The position numbers were made by a program, and so were the translations under genes. From CAZVFX01 sp964626565 (GTDB taxonomy: Bacteria > Myxococcota_A > UBA9042 > CAIXZC01), in NCBI GenBank assembly GCA_964626565.1, contig CAZVFX010000110.1, forward strand, positions 1 to 23,542: 23,542 bases of DNA, read 5' to 3'. Below, piece by piece: positions 13,568-21,207 of this stretch. The notes beneath the pieces were generated by a model. It worked only from the letters and a program-made list of their open reading frames with translations. It searched no databases and was not told the origin of the DNA. The first letter of the stretch is position 1; every line of letters begins with the position of its first letter.

Positions 13568-14251
13568 CTAAACCTCGTGCATCGCTTTGAAGATGTCCTC
13601 GTGCATAATCAGCACCTGGACACCGCCAAGACGCGCCGCTTCGTCCTGCAGCTTTTCCTTGAACACCCGGAAGGAGATCCCCTTATCATCCAAACCTGCG
13701 AGGTTCACAATGAAGATCATCGAGAAATATTTGTCGATGATCACCTGGCTTACATCTTCGAGGTTGCCGCCGCACTCAGCCACCGCAGCCGAAAACCGCG
13801 CCACGATGCCCGAACGGTCCGCACCGACCACCGTGACGATGGCCCGGGGGCCGACCCCCTCATCCCTTCCGTGCACGTCCAACACGTTGGCCAAAGCCAC
13901 CGCATCCACACCTGAAGCCACCGATGGGTCCCGCGCGGCCGAGTCCCGGATAGTCGGCTCCGGCACTCCTTCGCCCAGGCCACCGCGGGCTTCACCCGGC
14001 TCGGACGCCGACCGCGGGGCCGACTGCTTCCGAGACATCTCCTGCACAACGACGTCCTCGATCAATTGAGCCAACTCATCGCTGGACACAGGTTTCGACT
14101 CGTGTACGTCGCTCCTTCCGTACACCACCTCGATACCCTTGCGCTGAGCATAGGCCCGAGCGTCGGGCGTCAAGATGATGTCCCGAGTTACAACGATCTT
14201 GCCGTCCGTCGCCGTCGCGTCGATCTCTTTTTCGGTGATCACTCTCTTCAT
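13568..14251 (-). CDS. ACT-domain (UPF0237-like) protein with EutQ/EutT-like N-terminus and encapsulation-peptide-like helix
   Basis: 227 residues. The C-terminal part (136-222) is an ACT domain of UPF0237/GcvR-like type: AIVTVVGADRSGIVARFSAAVAE, then GGNLEDVSQ and FSMIFIVNL. These domains usually bind small ligands such as amino acids. Residues 1-45 (ITEKEI, IILTPDARAYAQRKGIEV) resemble the short N-terminal module of EutQ and EutT proteins of ethanolamine microcompartments. Residues 56-74 form an amphipathic helix (DELAQLIEDVVVQEM) of the type used as BMC encapsulation peptides. A flexible Ala/Ser/Gly/Pro linker (76-115) follows, as such peptides usually have. Standard UPF0237 proteins are about 90 residues, so this is a tailored fusion. 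Its ATG overlaps the upstream vertex-gene stop by one base (TGATG), with GGAGG nine bases upstream. Confidence 0.85.
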   Translation of the reverse strand: MKRVITEKEIDATATDGKIVVTRDIILTPDARAYAQRKGIEVVYGRSDVHESKPVSSDELAQLIEDVVVQEMSRKQSAPRSASEPGEARGGLGEGVPEPTIRDSAARDPSVASGVDAVALANVLDVHGRDEGVGPRAIVTVVGADRSGIVARFSAAVAECGGNLEDVSQVIIDKYFSMIFIVNLAGLDDKGISFRVFKEKLQDEAARLGGVQVLIMHEDIFKAMHEV

Positions 14252-14592
14252 CAGCTTTCATCCTCCGCAGCTTCCCCGACATGATAGTGATCCACAATCG
14301 CGACCACCGCCGCATCTATGGGCCGGGTAGGCAACTGCCCCTCAGCCAGGTCGGGCTCGATCGCAACTCGCGCCGAATGCCCGTAAGCAATTATCACATC
14401 CTCACCAACGCCCGCCCCCAACACATCCGCAGCCACCACCCCGTCGTACATACTGAACCCCGAAGGTTTTTCCACCCCATCAGGAGCCAGGTCCGCCAAG
14501 TGGTAGGGCCTGACCACCAGAAATTTTAACCCTTCCAGGTTATCCCATTTCACCGTCGACCAAACAGTCCCGACTACCCTGCCCATAAACAT
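14251..14592 (-). CDS. BMC vertex protein (EutN/CcmL family), paralog 4
   Basis: 113 residues. EutN/CcmL (BMC-P) proteins form pentamers that cap the twelve vertices of bacterial microcompartments. The family pattern is clear: MGRVVGTVWSTVK start, LEGLKFLVVRPY, the DVLGAGVGEDVIIAYGHSAR turn and the PIDAAVVAIVDHYHV end. An extra loop (about residues 33-48) and an acidic C-terminal tail distinguish it from the other three. ATG at 14592 is used; ATG at 14586 would match the MxGR start of its paralogs more exactly. It overlaps the ACT gene by one base and is separated from paralog 3 by a spacer of 89 bp containing a palindromic repeat. Confidence 0.93.
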   Translation of the reverse strand: MFMGRVVGTVWSTVKWDNLEGLKFLVVRPYHLADLAPDGVEKPSGFSMYDGVVAADVLGAGVGEDVIIAYGHSARVAIEPDLAEGQLPTRPIDAAVVAIVDHYHVGEAAEDES

Positions 14593-14608
14593 GGCTATGC
14601 CCCTATCA

Positions 14609-14660
14609 GATCATCATCCGCCGTAGCTCAGCCTCACCGAGCGAAGGAGGACTACCCGCG
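14609..14660. repeat. Palindromic spacer repeat, copy 2 (between vertex genes 3 and 4)
   Basis: Same element as at 12113 and 15378, differing at only a few positions; here the tail reads ACTACCCGCG. It lies wholly inside the spacer, about equidistant from the flanking stop and start codons. Confidence 0.85.
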
Positions 14661-14681
14661 CACATGCCCGCTCCGCCGTCA

Positions 14682-15008
14682 TCAGCCCTCAAAACTCACC
14701 GCATCAACGATGCGTGAAACCGCAGCATCCGCCAACACCCACCGATTATCCGGCGCCTTAATCACAGCCCGAGCTCCGCTCCCCCAACTTACCGTCACCA
14801 CATGACCGGTCTGTGCACCTATCGTATCAATAGCCACGATCACCTTGCCCGTGGTCGGGAGCGCATCATTGTCATCTTCATCGCAACGGAGTTCATCTCC
14901 ATCGACGTTTGCGGCCTCGAGCTGCGCCACCAGCAGCAACTTGTTGCCCTCAAACCGCTCGTGCTTCTTTGTCGCCCACACTTCCCCAATTACGCGACCG
15001 AGCATCAT
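14682..15008 (-). CDS. BMC vertex protein (EutN/CcmL family), paralog 3
   Basis: About 108 residues. MLGRVIGEVWATKK start, EGNKLLLVAQLE, IVAIDTIGAQTG-type turn followed by SWGSGARA, and an AAVSRIVDAVSF end give a confident BMC-P assignment. An acidic insertion of about 15 residues (GDELRCDEDDND) lies between the second and third strands. Residues at the usual pore loop differ from those of the other paralogs. The ATG at 15008 forms a 4-nt ATGA overlap with the stop of paralog 2. The neighbouring ATG at 15005 is an equal candidate, and a start further upstream would lengthen the overlap without need. Likely co-assembles with, or replaces, other pentamers. Confidence 0.92.
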   Translation of the reverse strand: MMLGRVIGEVWATKKHERFEGNKLLLVAQLEAANVDGDELRCDEDDNDALPTTGKVIVAIDTIGAQTGHVVTVSWGSGARAVIKAPDNRWVLADAAVSRIVDAVSFEG

Positions 15009-15361
15009 GGCCGGTCCTCCAGCCATTGCAACGTGGTTGGCTCAAAACCTTCCCGCAGCCGGAACGGCGCGACCGGGGCCTCCACGGCCTCCCTGGAAAT
15101 CTTCACCTCGTCCACGATTCCCATAATCGACGCCTCGATGGGGCAGCGCTGGTCGCCTGCAACCCACCTTCCCGGCTGGCCTACACATACCAGCACGTCC
15201 TGCCCTTCCTCCGCCCCCACATTGTCCACCGCCACAAAAAACTCCACCGGATGAGAAGGGTCGTACCAGAAGTAAGGCCGCACAATGGCCAGCTTCATAT
15301 TCTCCAGACGGGGATTTTTCTTAGTCGCCCAGACCGTCCCTATCAGTCTCCCCAGAATCAC
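15005..15361 (-). CDS. BMC vertex protein (EutN/CcmL family), paralog 2, with C-terminal extension
   Basis: 118 residues. MILGRLIGTVWATKKNPRL start, MKLAIVRPY, FVAVDNVGAEEGQDVLVCVGQPGR and IEASIMGIVDEV mark the EutN/CcmL fold. The last 27 residues or so extend beyond the usual end of the domain, with an F-R-L-R-E-G-F-E-P segment. Such a tail could contact cargo or a neighbouring shell tile, but that is inference. Its stop overlaps the start of paralog 3 by four bases. Upstream, a 92-bp spacer carries copy 3 of the palindromic repeat. Confidence 0.92.
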   Translation of the reverse strand: MILGRLIGTVWATKKNPRLENMKLAIVRPYFWYDPSHPVEFFVAVDNVGAEEGQDVLVCVGQPGRWVAGDQRCPIEASIMGIVDEVKISREAVEAPVAPFRLREGFEPTTLQWLEDRP

Positions 15362-15377
15362 AATTCCGCCCTCACCA

Positions 15378-15429
15378 GATCATCATCCGCCATAGCTCAG
15401 CCTCACCGAGCGACGGAGGACCACCCGCG
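15378..15429. repeat. Palindromic spacer repeat, copy 3 (between vertex genes 1 and 2)
   Basis: Third copy of the element at 12113 and 14609. It has TAGCTC preceded by CCGCCA and CGACGGAGGA on the distal arm. It is again confined to a spacer of about 90 bp between two co-directional genes of the same cluster. Confidence 0.85.
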
Positions 15430-15453
15430 CCCATGTCGTCTCCGCTAGCATGC

Positions 15454-15792
15454 TCACACCCCCTTCCCCTCCGGGAAGTACCCCGGGTCAACATGACACG
15501 AATCCACAATAGCCAGCACCACTTCCTTCGTCGGCACAGTCTCACCCACAGTGAGGTCCCGAATCCGGCTGCCGTGGCCCACCAGCACGTACTCGCCGAT
15601 ACCTGCGCCCAACTGGTCCACAACAACCATCACCGAGTCGGAAAGCTCGGCGTCAGCCTTGTCGGCCTCAATGTCGTACGGTTCGTCGCCGTGAACGTAT
15701 TTTACCGGCCGCACTTGGAGCAGCTTGCGAACTCCCAGGGAGAACGCCTCCTTGCCGCCCCAAACAGACCCAACGACTTTTGCCAACAGCAT
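15454..15792 (-). CDS. BMC vertex protein (EutN/CcmL family), paralog 1
   Basis: About 112 residues and the promoter-proximal gene of the vertex cluster. MLLAKVVGSVWGGKE start, VRKLLQVRPV, VVVDQLGAGIGEYVLVGHGSRIRD and KEVVLAIVDSCHV fit BMC-P pentamers. An insertion of about 15 residues (HGDEPYDIEADKADAELS) lies before the third strand. The second of two ATGs (15792) is preferred because AGAGGT lies six bases upstream and because it aligns with the MxLGR-type start of the paralogs. The first ATG is at 15798. It follows the DUF4340 gene on the same strand after about 155 bp that may contain its own promoter. Confidence 0.92.
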   Translation of the reverse strand: MLLAKVVGSVWGGKEAFSLGVRKLLQVRPVKYVHGDEPYDIEADKADAELSDSVMVVVDQLGAGIGEYVLVGHGSRIRDLTVGETVPTKEVVLAIVDSCHVDPGYFPEGKGV

Positions 15793-15821
15793 GGCCATAC
15801 CTCTAACACAACATCTGATCC

Positions 15822-15850
15822 CGTATATCAGTTAAAGTTAGCCAATGCAA
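15822..15850 (-). promoter_or_regulatory. Candidate promoter for the BMC-vertex operon
   Basis: On the minus strand a TTGCAT (15845-15850) and TATACG (15822-15827) are 17 bp apart, about 30 bp before the first vertex gene. The box matches are only moderate, but the position suits a separate transcription unit downstream of the DUF4340 gene. Confidence 0.35.
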
Positions 15851-15948
15851 TGCTGGCGTGGTGGCGGAATGAGGCTCCTTACCCTCGGGGAAGGTGGCGC
15901 CGCAGGCGTCGGATGGGGGATAGCATGTAGACCTGTGACTGCGCCTTC

Positions 15949-17916
15949 CTAAAACCCTCCAGGCGGCATACCCATGGGAGTGATGGTGGGCCCGCCGGGA
16001 GGACCGCCGGGCTTGGCCTTCTTGTTGAAGTCAGGCAACTTCTTGTTCAGGTTCTGCACCTTGAACTTGCTCACCGTGAAGATCTGGCCCGTCATGGCCG
16101 GCGCGGTTGCCGACATTGCGTAGTTCTCGTTGTCCACCACTTCTTCGCTGAACGTCACCGAATGGGTGGCGCCGCCCTTGAGTTTCACGGTCACGGTGAA
16201 CGCGTCGGTGGTGAGGCCCACGTCTTCAGGCTTCTTACCCACCACCGTCTTGGCTACGTCCAGGCTGGTCATGGTGCCCAAGATGGAGGACATGTTCACG
16301 TCCGCCTTCTCCTCCGGCGCAGTCATCTTCCAGGTCGCCGGCCCTTCCAAACCCTGCCGGGCGAATTTCAGCGTTTCGTCGGGATGGGTAATCACTACTT
16401 CCACGATCTCGGTGCGGTCGAATCTGAACAGACGCTTGTCCTTCAAGTCGTCAACCGTCTTCAAGACGTTCTCCCGGGTGTACTTCATGATGGAGAACAC
16501 CTCCGGTTTGCCTTCCAGCTTCGCCCAGTAGCGCTCCTGCTCCTTTTCGTTCTCGAACCGTTCACCCACCAGAATCACCGAGGTGCCGGAACCCGCGGCT
16601 GCCGTCAGCGTCGCAGTCACTTTCAGCGCTTTGTCGGGAGTCAGGCCCGTAATCTCGGCCTTGGGCTGCACTTCCAGGAATTCGGCGACCTTGAAGTTGG
16701 AGACGTTGCTCGCCAACGACTTGACCTTACTGCTGGCTGCGGGAATCCCCGCAGGTTCCACAAAGGCCCAGCTTTCCCCCGACTTCTTCACGTGAATCGC
16801 AGGCGAGCCCGGGTTTTCGACCCGGATCTCAACTACGTCCGCGGGCTTGAACGAAAACAGTTTTTTGTTTCGCAAATCCCCCATCGACTTCATCAACTGG
16901 GTGGCTGAGTGTTTTGCAATGAGTATCACTTCGTCTTTGTCTTCCACCCGGGCGTAAACGCCCTTCTTTCTCCCCGCACCCAGCAGCAGCGTCACCTGTT
17001 CTTCCTTGTCGCTACCCTTCCGCACCACCGTCGCGGTGAGCTTGTACGCCTTGTCCAACGCCTTGGCGTCGGCGCCCGGGAGCTTCTTCAAGAACTCCGT
17101 GGCCCGCGCGTTGGCGATGCTCGACGCAAAGCCGTCGATGTTGTCCAGGACGAGCCCCAGGTTCTTCGGCTCCACCACCTTCCACTCACCCTTCTTCGGC
17201 GTCTTGGGAGCTTCCGGAGCGCTCTCCAGCGGCTCCCTCCTCTCCAAAACCAGCTTCGGGTAGACCTTCTGCCGGGGGTCCGACACGCTGATCCGCTTCA
17301 CTTCGTCCTTCTTGAAGTCGAACAGCTTCTTGTCCCTGATTTCGCCGAACTCCACCTCAAACGGAGTGCGCAGGTCCACCTCTTTCATCCGGTAGACAAT
17401 CTCTCCGCCCGGCTCCATCACCAACGTATCGGGATCTATGCCCTGCTCTTTCTTGTCCACGTAACCGATGAGGATATCCACCAGCTTCTCTTCTCCCCGG
17501 TACAGCGCCGCGCCGATGCGGTTGGCCTCGTCCAAGCCGTACTTGGGCAAGTCCGCCTCGGTCACCTTCCGGGCGTAGTTCGAGGTCGCGCCCTTCTTGA
17601 ACACCCTCAGCATCGACCGTATTTTGTAGGTCTCGGCGTGGGAGCTGAACGGCTTGGTGATGCGCCATTCTTCACCACGCTTCACCAACTCGGTTTCCGC
17701 ACCGCCACGAGTGATTACGATACGGTCTGCAGGCTCCAGCGCGTCTTCAGGGGTGTCATCGTCCTTGGCCTTTTCCCCTTCCTTCTTAACTTCCGCCCTG
17801 ATGGCCGGAATCTTCAGCGCCGCCATCTCTTCCTGCTCAGCTTCCCGGGTGACGAAAAACACCACCGCACCCAAGATGGCCACTATCAACACCGCTGCTA
17901 TGGTAGTCTTATTCAT
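15949..17916 (-). CDS. DUF4340-domain protein, membrane-anchored
   Basis: 655 residues with one N-terminal transmembrane anchor (about 5-23) and a large exported portion. After a charged linker, the LEPADRIVITRGGAETELVKRGEEWRITKPF segment is the hallmark of DUF4340. It marks a repeated beta-rich unit in which a D/E-I-V-x-I strand is followed by L-x-R-x-G-x-W-x-(V/I)-x-x-P. Further units appear at about 215-260 (DEVKRISVSDP...GEWKVVEP), 350-400 (ADVVEIRVENP...ESWAFVEP) and 490-530 (EIVEVVITHP...ATWKMTAPEE). The end is a Pro/Gly-rich tail. DUF4340 genes are habitual neighbours of GldG-like genes in many phyla. Their role is unknown but probably periplasmic. It is the last gene of the operon, 41 bp after gldG. 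Confidence 0.88.
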   Translation of the reverse strand: MNKTTIAAVLIVAILGAVVFFVTREAEQEEMAALKIPAIRAEVKKEGEKAKDDDTPEDALEPADRIVITRGGAETELVKRGEEWRITKPFSSHAETYKIRSMLRVFKKGATSNYARKVTEADLPKYGLDEANRIGAALYRGEEKLVDILIGYVDKKEQGIDPDTLVMEPGGEIVYRMKEVDLRTPFEVEFGEIRDKKLFDFKKDEVKRISVSDPRQKVYPKLVLERREPLESAPEAPKTPKKGEWKVVEPKNLGLVLDNIDGFASSIANARATEFLKKLPGADAKALDKAYKLTATVVRKGSDKEEQVTLLLGAGRKKGVYARVEDKDEVILIAKHSATQLMKSMGDLRNKKLFSFKPADVVEIRVENPGSPAIHVKKSGESWAFVEPAGIPAASSKVKSLASNVSNFKVAEFLEVQPKAEITGLTPDKALKVTATLTAAAGSGTSVILVGERFENEKEQERYWAKLEGKPEVFSIMKYTRENVLKTVDDLKDKRLFRFDRTEIVEVVITHPDETLKFARQGLEGPATWKMTAPEEKADVNMSSILGTMTSLDVAKTVVGKKPEDVGLTTDAFTVTVKLKGGATHSVTFSEEVVDNENYAMSATAPAMTGQIFTVSKFKVQNLNKKLPDFNKKAKPGGPPGGPTITPMGMPPGGF

Positions 17917-17957
17917 AGGTCTTACCTTTCTTCTCCTGAAATCAACCTTGTGGGGCC

Positions 17958-20477
17958 CTATTTCTTGCGGGACAGCTTGCGCCGCCTTACCAGGCGCAAC
18001 TGCCAGTATCCAACCCCGAACAACAGGAACAGGAACGGCAGCCCGGCCACCGCGCCGTACGACACCAGCTTCTGCTTGTTTTCGTCGATTTGCGACAGCG
18101 CCCGGAACATGTTGCTCTTGCCCCGAATCTCCGCCAGCGCAGAGCGCTGCACCGCCCAGTCCAACACATTAAACAGCGCGGGAATCGTCTCCCCGAACGC
18201 CCGCCGGAACTGGTTCACCTTTACCTTCCAGTTTTCGAACCGCACCTGGGGAATCATCACTTCACCCTGGGTGATACTCTGGACGCTCACATCCTTGAAT
18301 ACCCCTTCCAGGGTGAGCGACGGCAGGCCCAGTGAACTGCCCAACACCAGCAGTCTCCCCGACCCGGAATCCAGCCGAGGCGGAGCTTTTTCCTCTTTAG
18401 GCTCAGGCTCCCCTTCCTTAGGCGGCTCCACCGGCGGTTTGGCCGGCTCTTCCTTGCCCTTGAACGCGCTCACAAACGTGCCGGTCACCATCAGCCCCAG
18501 CGTGTGGGGGCCGTTGGGAGCCAGCGCCTTGGCCTGCTCCATCAACTCCGGCGGGAGCAACTTCAACATCTCGTCAACTTCCGCCCCTTCCTCATTGGTT
18601 GTCTTGCGCACGGCAAGAGTGGTCGGGTCCGTGAGCGCGACCGCCTGAGGCCCCGAAGTCACCAGGTGCGAAACCTCCACCTCCTGCCCTTCCAGCGCCG
18701 TAAACTCCATGGTGCTCACAAACGGCAACGTTAGGCCCGGGAGATTTCTCACCACCGCGTTGGTGCGGTCGAACTCCTTGGCGTAGACCAGCATCGGATA
18801 GTTGAAATCCTTGGTGCCCCTGATCACCATCTGACCACGCCTCACAGAGTGGGGCAGCGTGACCTTGTTGTTGTCGGACGCATCGATCACCAGGTCCGCG
18901 TTCAACTGCACGCCGTACGGCGCCAGCACGTCGTCCACATTGCTCGATGTCTTGCTGATGTTGTAGTAGTCGTTGCTGATGCGCGGGTTGGGGTTGAACG
19001 GCCCCATCTTCTTCACCGCTTCCTCCGAAAAACTCGCCAGGGAAACGTCAAAATTCTGGGCCAGCACCAGCACCGTGCCGCCACGCATCAGGTACTGGTC
19101 GATTTCGTATCGCTCCCGCTCCGAGATCTTCTCCTTGGCCCCGAATATGATCAGCGCCGCGATCTCCTCACGAATGGTCTTGGTCGCGTCCACCTTCTCA
19201 ACCTCGAAGTCCCGCTGGCGGAACAGGCCGTTGCCGATGCCCATGAGCACCTGGTTCACCTGGTCCTGGATCCCCATGGCCACCTGCAGGAACCGCTGGT
19301 GGATCGGGTTCTGCTGGCCCATCATCTGAGCCATCTGCGGGTCGATGGGCATCTTTTCATTTGGGAACGGGCAGAACTCGTCGTGGCCGCACAGGAAACC
19401 GATCTTGCGCTCGCCGGGGGAACGCCGCAACATGTCGTTGTACGATACGATGTCTTCCTTTACCGCGTTCAAGAGCCCCTTCAACTGCATCACCTGCTGC
19501 ACGTTCCGCTTTTCCGCGGCCAGCACCTGGTCGAACTGTTCAAGGGTCTTGATGTAGGCCAGCACGCCGCCCACTCGCTCGTCGGGGCCGTCACCCCGCA
19601 ACATGGAGTCGAAACGCCGGTTGTGACCCTCGAACTGAGCCGCTTTTGTGTCGTGGATTTCCTTCACCGCAGCACACTTCTCCGCGATCACTTCACGGTT
19701 CTTGGCCAGCGCTTCAGCCTCTTCTTCCATATTCTCGATCGGCTTCAGCAACCCCTCAATACCGGTTACTTCCTGCTTCTCCTCTTCCTTCATCTCGAAC
19801 GCATGCACCTCTGCGTCGCACGCCTTTACCGCTTCCGTCAACTCCTCGGCAGCTTTGGTCAGGTGCTGAATCTTGCGGCCGTTCTCCACCCGGTCTTTGA
19901 GGCGCAACAGCCGTTTCGTAATCTCGAATTCAAAAAATGCCGGGTCTGTGGCTCGCTCGTAAGTCTCCACCTCTCCTTCCCAGTGGAAGGTGCAGCCCAA
20001 CACGTACCGGGTCATCTCGAATTTTCCCTCTTTTACCGTGCCCTCTTCGGCAACAAAGGGGGACAGACCGGCCTCCTCGGCCAGCTTCTCGGTGTCCGCG
20101 GTGACTTCCACTATCTCCATGCGCCCTTCGACGTGGGACTGGTACTCCTCCAGCTTGTCCCGGAACTTCTGGGCCACGCCCCTGATTATCTGCTCCTGCC
20201 CCCACTCACCCTTGATTACGTCGGGCAGCGTGCCGCTGATGTAGACCCTGACTTCCAGCGGGGCCGCACCCTCGGTTTCCGTGAGCGCTTGCAGCGATAC
20301 GATGCTCTGGGGAGACAGCGAGTTGATGTTGTTTTCCGTCAGGTCCGCACGCCCGAAAACGTACAGCGACAACACGTTCACCAGAATAATCACCGCGACC
20401 AGGGCGACGAGCAGGATCAACGTGTTGGCGAACCTGGCTGATTTTGCAAAGCCGGTGCTTTTCTGTTTGCTAGCCAT
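17958..20477 (-). CDS. GldG-like ABC transporter auxiliary protein
   Basis: 839 residues. One transmembrane segment near the N-terminus (about 16-42) is followed by the typical DLTENNINSLSPQSIVSLQAL motif. A large extracytoplasmic region comes next, and a C-terminal transmembrane helix (about 808-827) ends in a basic RRRKLSRKK tail. The IFGAKEKISERERYEIDQYLMRGGTVLVLAQNFDV block is the core of the ABC_transp_aux/GldG family. Long charged helices at about 185-320 look like a coiled-coil insertion, which makes this protein larger than the roughly 550-residue flavobacterial GldG. In Flavobacterium, GldA, GldF and GldG are needed for gliding. In other lineages the system is common without gliding, so motility is not inferred. 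GGAGGT lies five bases before the ATG. Confidence 0.9.
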   Translation of the reverse strand: MASKQKSTGFAKSARFANTLILLVALVAVIILVNVLSLYVFGRADLTENNINSLSPQSIVSLQALTETEGAAPLEVRVYISGTLPDVIKGEWGQEQIIRGVAQKFRDKLEEYQSHVEGRMEIVEVTADTEKLAEEAGLSPFVAEEGTVKEGKFEMTRYVLGCTFHWEGEVETYERATDPAFFEFEITKRLLRLKDRVENGRKIQHLTKAAEELTEAVKACDAEVHAFEMKEEEKQEVTGIEGLLKPIENMEEEAEALAKNREVIAEKCAAVKEIHDTKAAQFEGHNRRFDSMLRGDGPDERVGGVLAYIKTLEQFDQVLAAEKRNVQQVMQLKGLLNAVKEDIVSYNDMLRRSPGERKIGFLCGHDEFCPFPNEKMPIDPQMAQMMGQQNPIHQRFLQVAMGIQDQVNQVLMGIGNGLFRQRDFEVEKVDATKTIREEIAALIIFGAKEKISERERYEIDQYLMRGGTVLVLAQNFDVSLASFSEEAVKKMGPFNPNPRISNDYYNISKTSSNVDDVLAPYGVQLNADLVIDASDNNKVTLPHSVRRGQMVIRGTKDFNYPMLVYAKEFDRTNAVVRNLPGLTLPFVSTMEFTALEGQEVEVSHLVTSGPQAVALTDPTTLAVRKTTNEEGAEVDEMLKLLPPELMEQAKALAPNGPHTLGLMVTGTFVSAFKGKEEPAKPPVEPPKEGEPEPKEEKAPPRLDSGSGRLLVLGSSLGLPSLTLEGVFKDVSVQSITQGEVMIPQVRFENWKVKVNQFRRAFGETIPALFNVLDWAVQRSALAEIRGKSNMFRALSQIDENKQKLVSYGAVAGLPFLFLLFGVGYWQLRLVRRRKLSRKK

Positions 20478-20487
20478 GTCGCACCTC

Positions 20488-21204
20488 CTAATTCCAGCGT
20501 CTGCTGTTGAGCGAGAACGTCGCCAACACCAGACACAACGCAGTGATCGAAACGAAGAACACCACGTCCCGAGTGTCCACGACTCCCCTGGTGAAGTTGG
20601 TGAAGTGGGTGGCGAAACTTACGTACTCAGCCACCTGCTTGGCACCTTCCCAGAACGCCTGGAGCATGCTGTTGATGAAGAAAAATAGTCCCGAAATCAC
20701 CGCGCCCAAAATGTAGGCGACAATCTGGGAGCTGGTCCAGGAAGACGCCATGATGCCGATGGACAGGAACGCCGCACCAGCCAGAATCAAGCCGATGTAG
20801 CCGCCCCAGATCGCGCCGGTGTCGGGGTCGCCTAAGCTCCACAGAATGATGGGGTACACCAGGGTGAGCAACAAGGTCACCAGCAAAAACCCCAGCGCGC
20901 CGACGAATTTGCCGAGCACGATTTCCGAGTCGCTCAACGGCAACGTCGCCAACAGCTCGAACGTCCCGGAACGTCTTTCCTCTGAAATCAACCGCATGGC
21001 AACTGCGGGCAGGTAAAAGACGAAGAACACCGGCACCAGCGAAAAGAACGACCGGAGCGTCGCTTCGTCAGTCTTGAAAAACTCGTCCACCACAAAGAAT
21101 TTTAACCCCACCACAACAAGAAAGACTGTGATGGCCACGTAAGCTATTGGGGACGAAAAATAGGAGATGAACTCCTTCTTTCCCATTATCCAGATATTCC
21201 TCAT
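20488..21204 (-). CDS. ABC-2 type permease (GldF-like)
   Basis: A 238-residue integral membrane protein with about six hydrophobic helices: near 15-33, 53-70, 100-122, 135-155, 165-185 and 210-230. Features of ABC-2 permeases include the KKEFISYFSSPIAYVAI start, the central EERRSGTFELLATLPLSDSEIVLGKFVGA motif that couples to the ATPase, and the final helix. It forms the membrane channel partner of the adjacent ATPase. The substrate is unknown. It starts 3 bp after the ATPase stop and ends 10 bp before the GldG-like start, so the genes are co-translated and probably form one complex. Confidence 0.92.
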   Translation of the reverse strand: MRNIWIMGKKEFISYFSSPIAYVAITVFLVVVGLKFFVVDEFFKTDEATLRSFFSLVPVFFVFYLPAVAMRLISEERRSGTFELLATLPLSDSEIVLGKFVGALGFLLVTLLLTLVYPIILWSLGDPDTGAIWGGYIGLILAGAAFLSIGIMASSWTSSQIVAYILGAVISGLFFFINSMLQAFWEGAKQVAEYVSFATHFTNFTRGVVDTRDVVFFVSITALCLVLATFSLNSRRWN

Positions 21205-21207
21205 GGC

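Noticed and set aside
15850..15930. tRNA-Leu-like stretch (GTGGCGGAAT) in the spacer before the vertex genes
   Set aside because: No T-arm GGTTCGAATCC-type segment and no matching acceptor stem could be found, so at most it is a chance match or decayed fragment.
16909..20441. Two long plus-strand open frames (579 and 530 codons)
   Set aside because: They are antisense to DUF4340 and GldG-like genes with clear family motifs. Their translations are His/Leu/Arg-rich without domains, as expected from GC-rich shadow frames.
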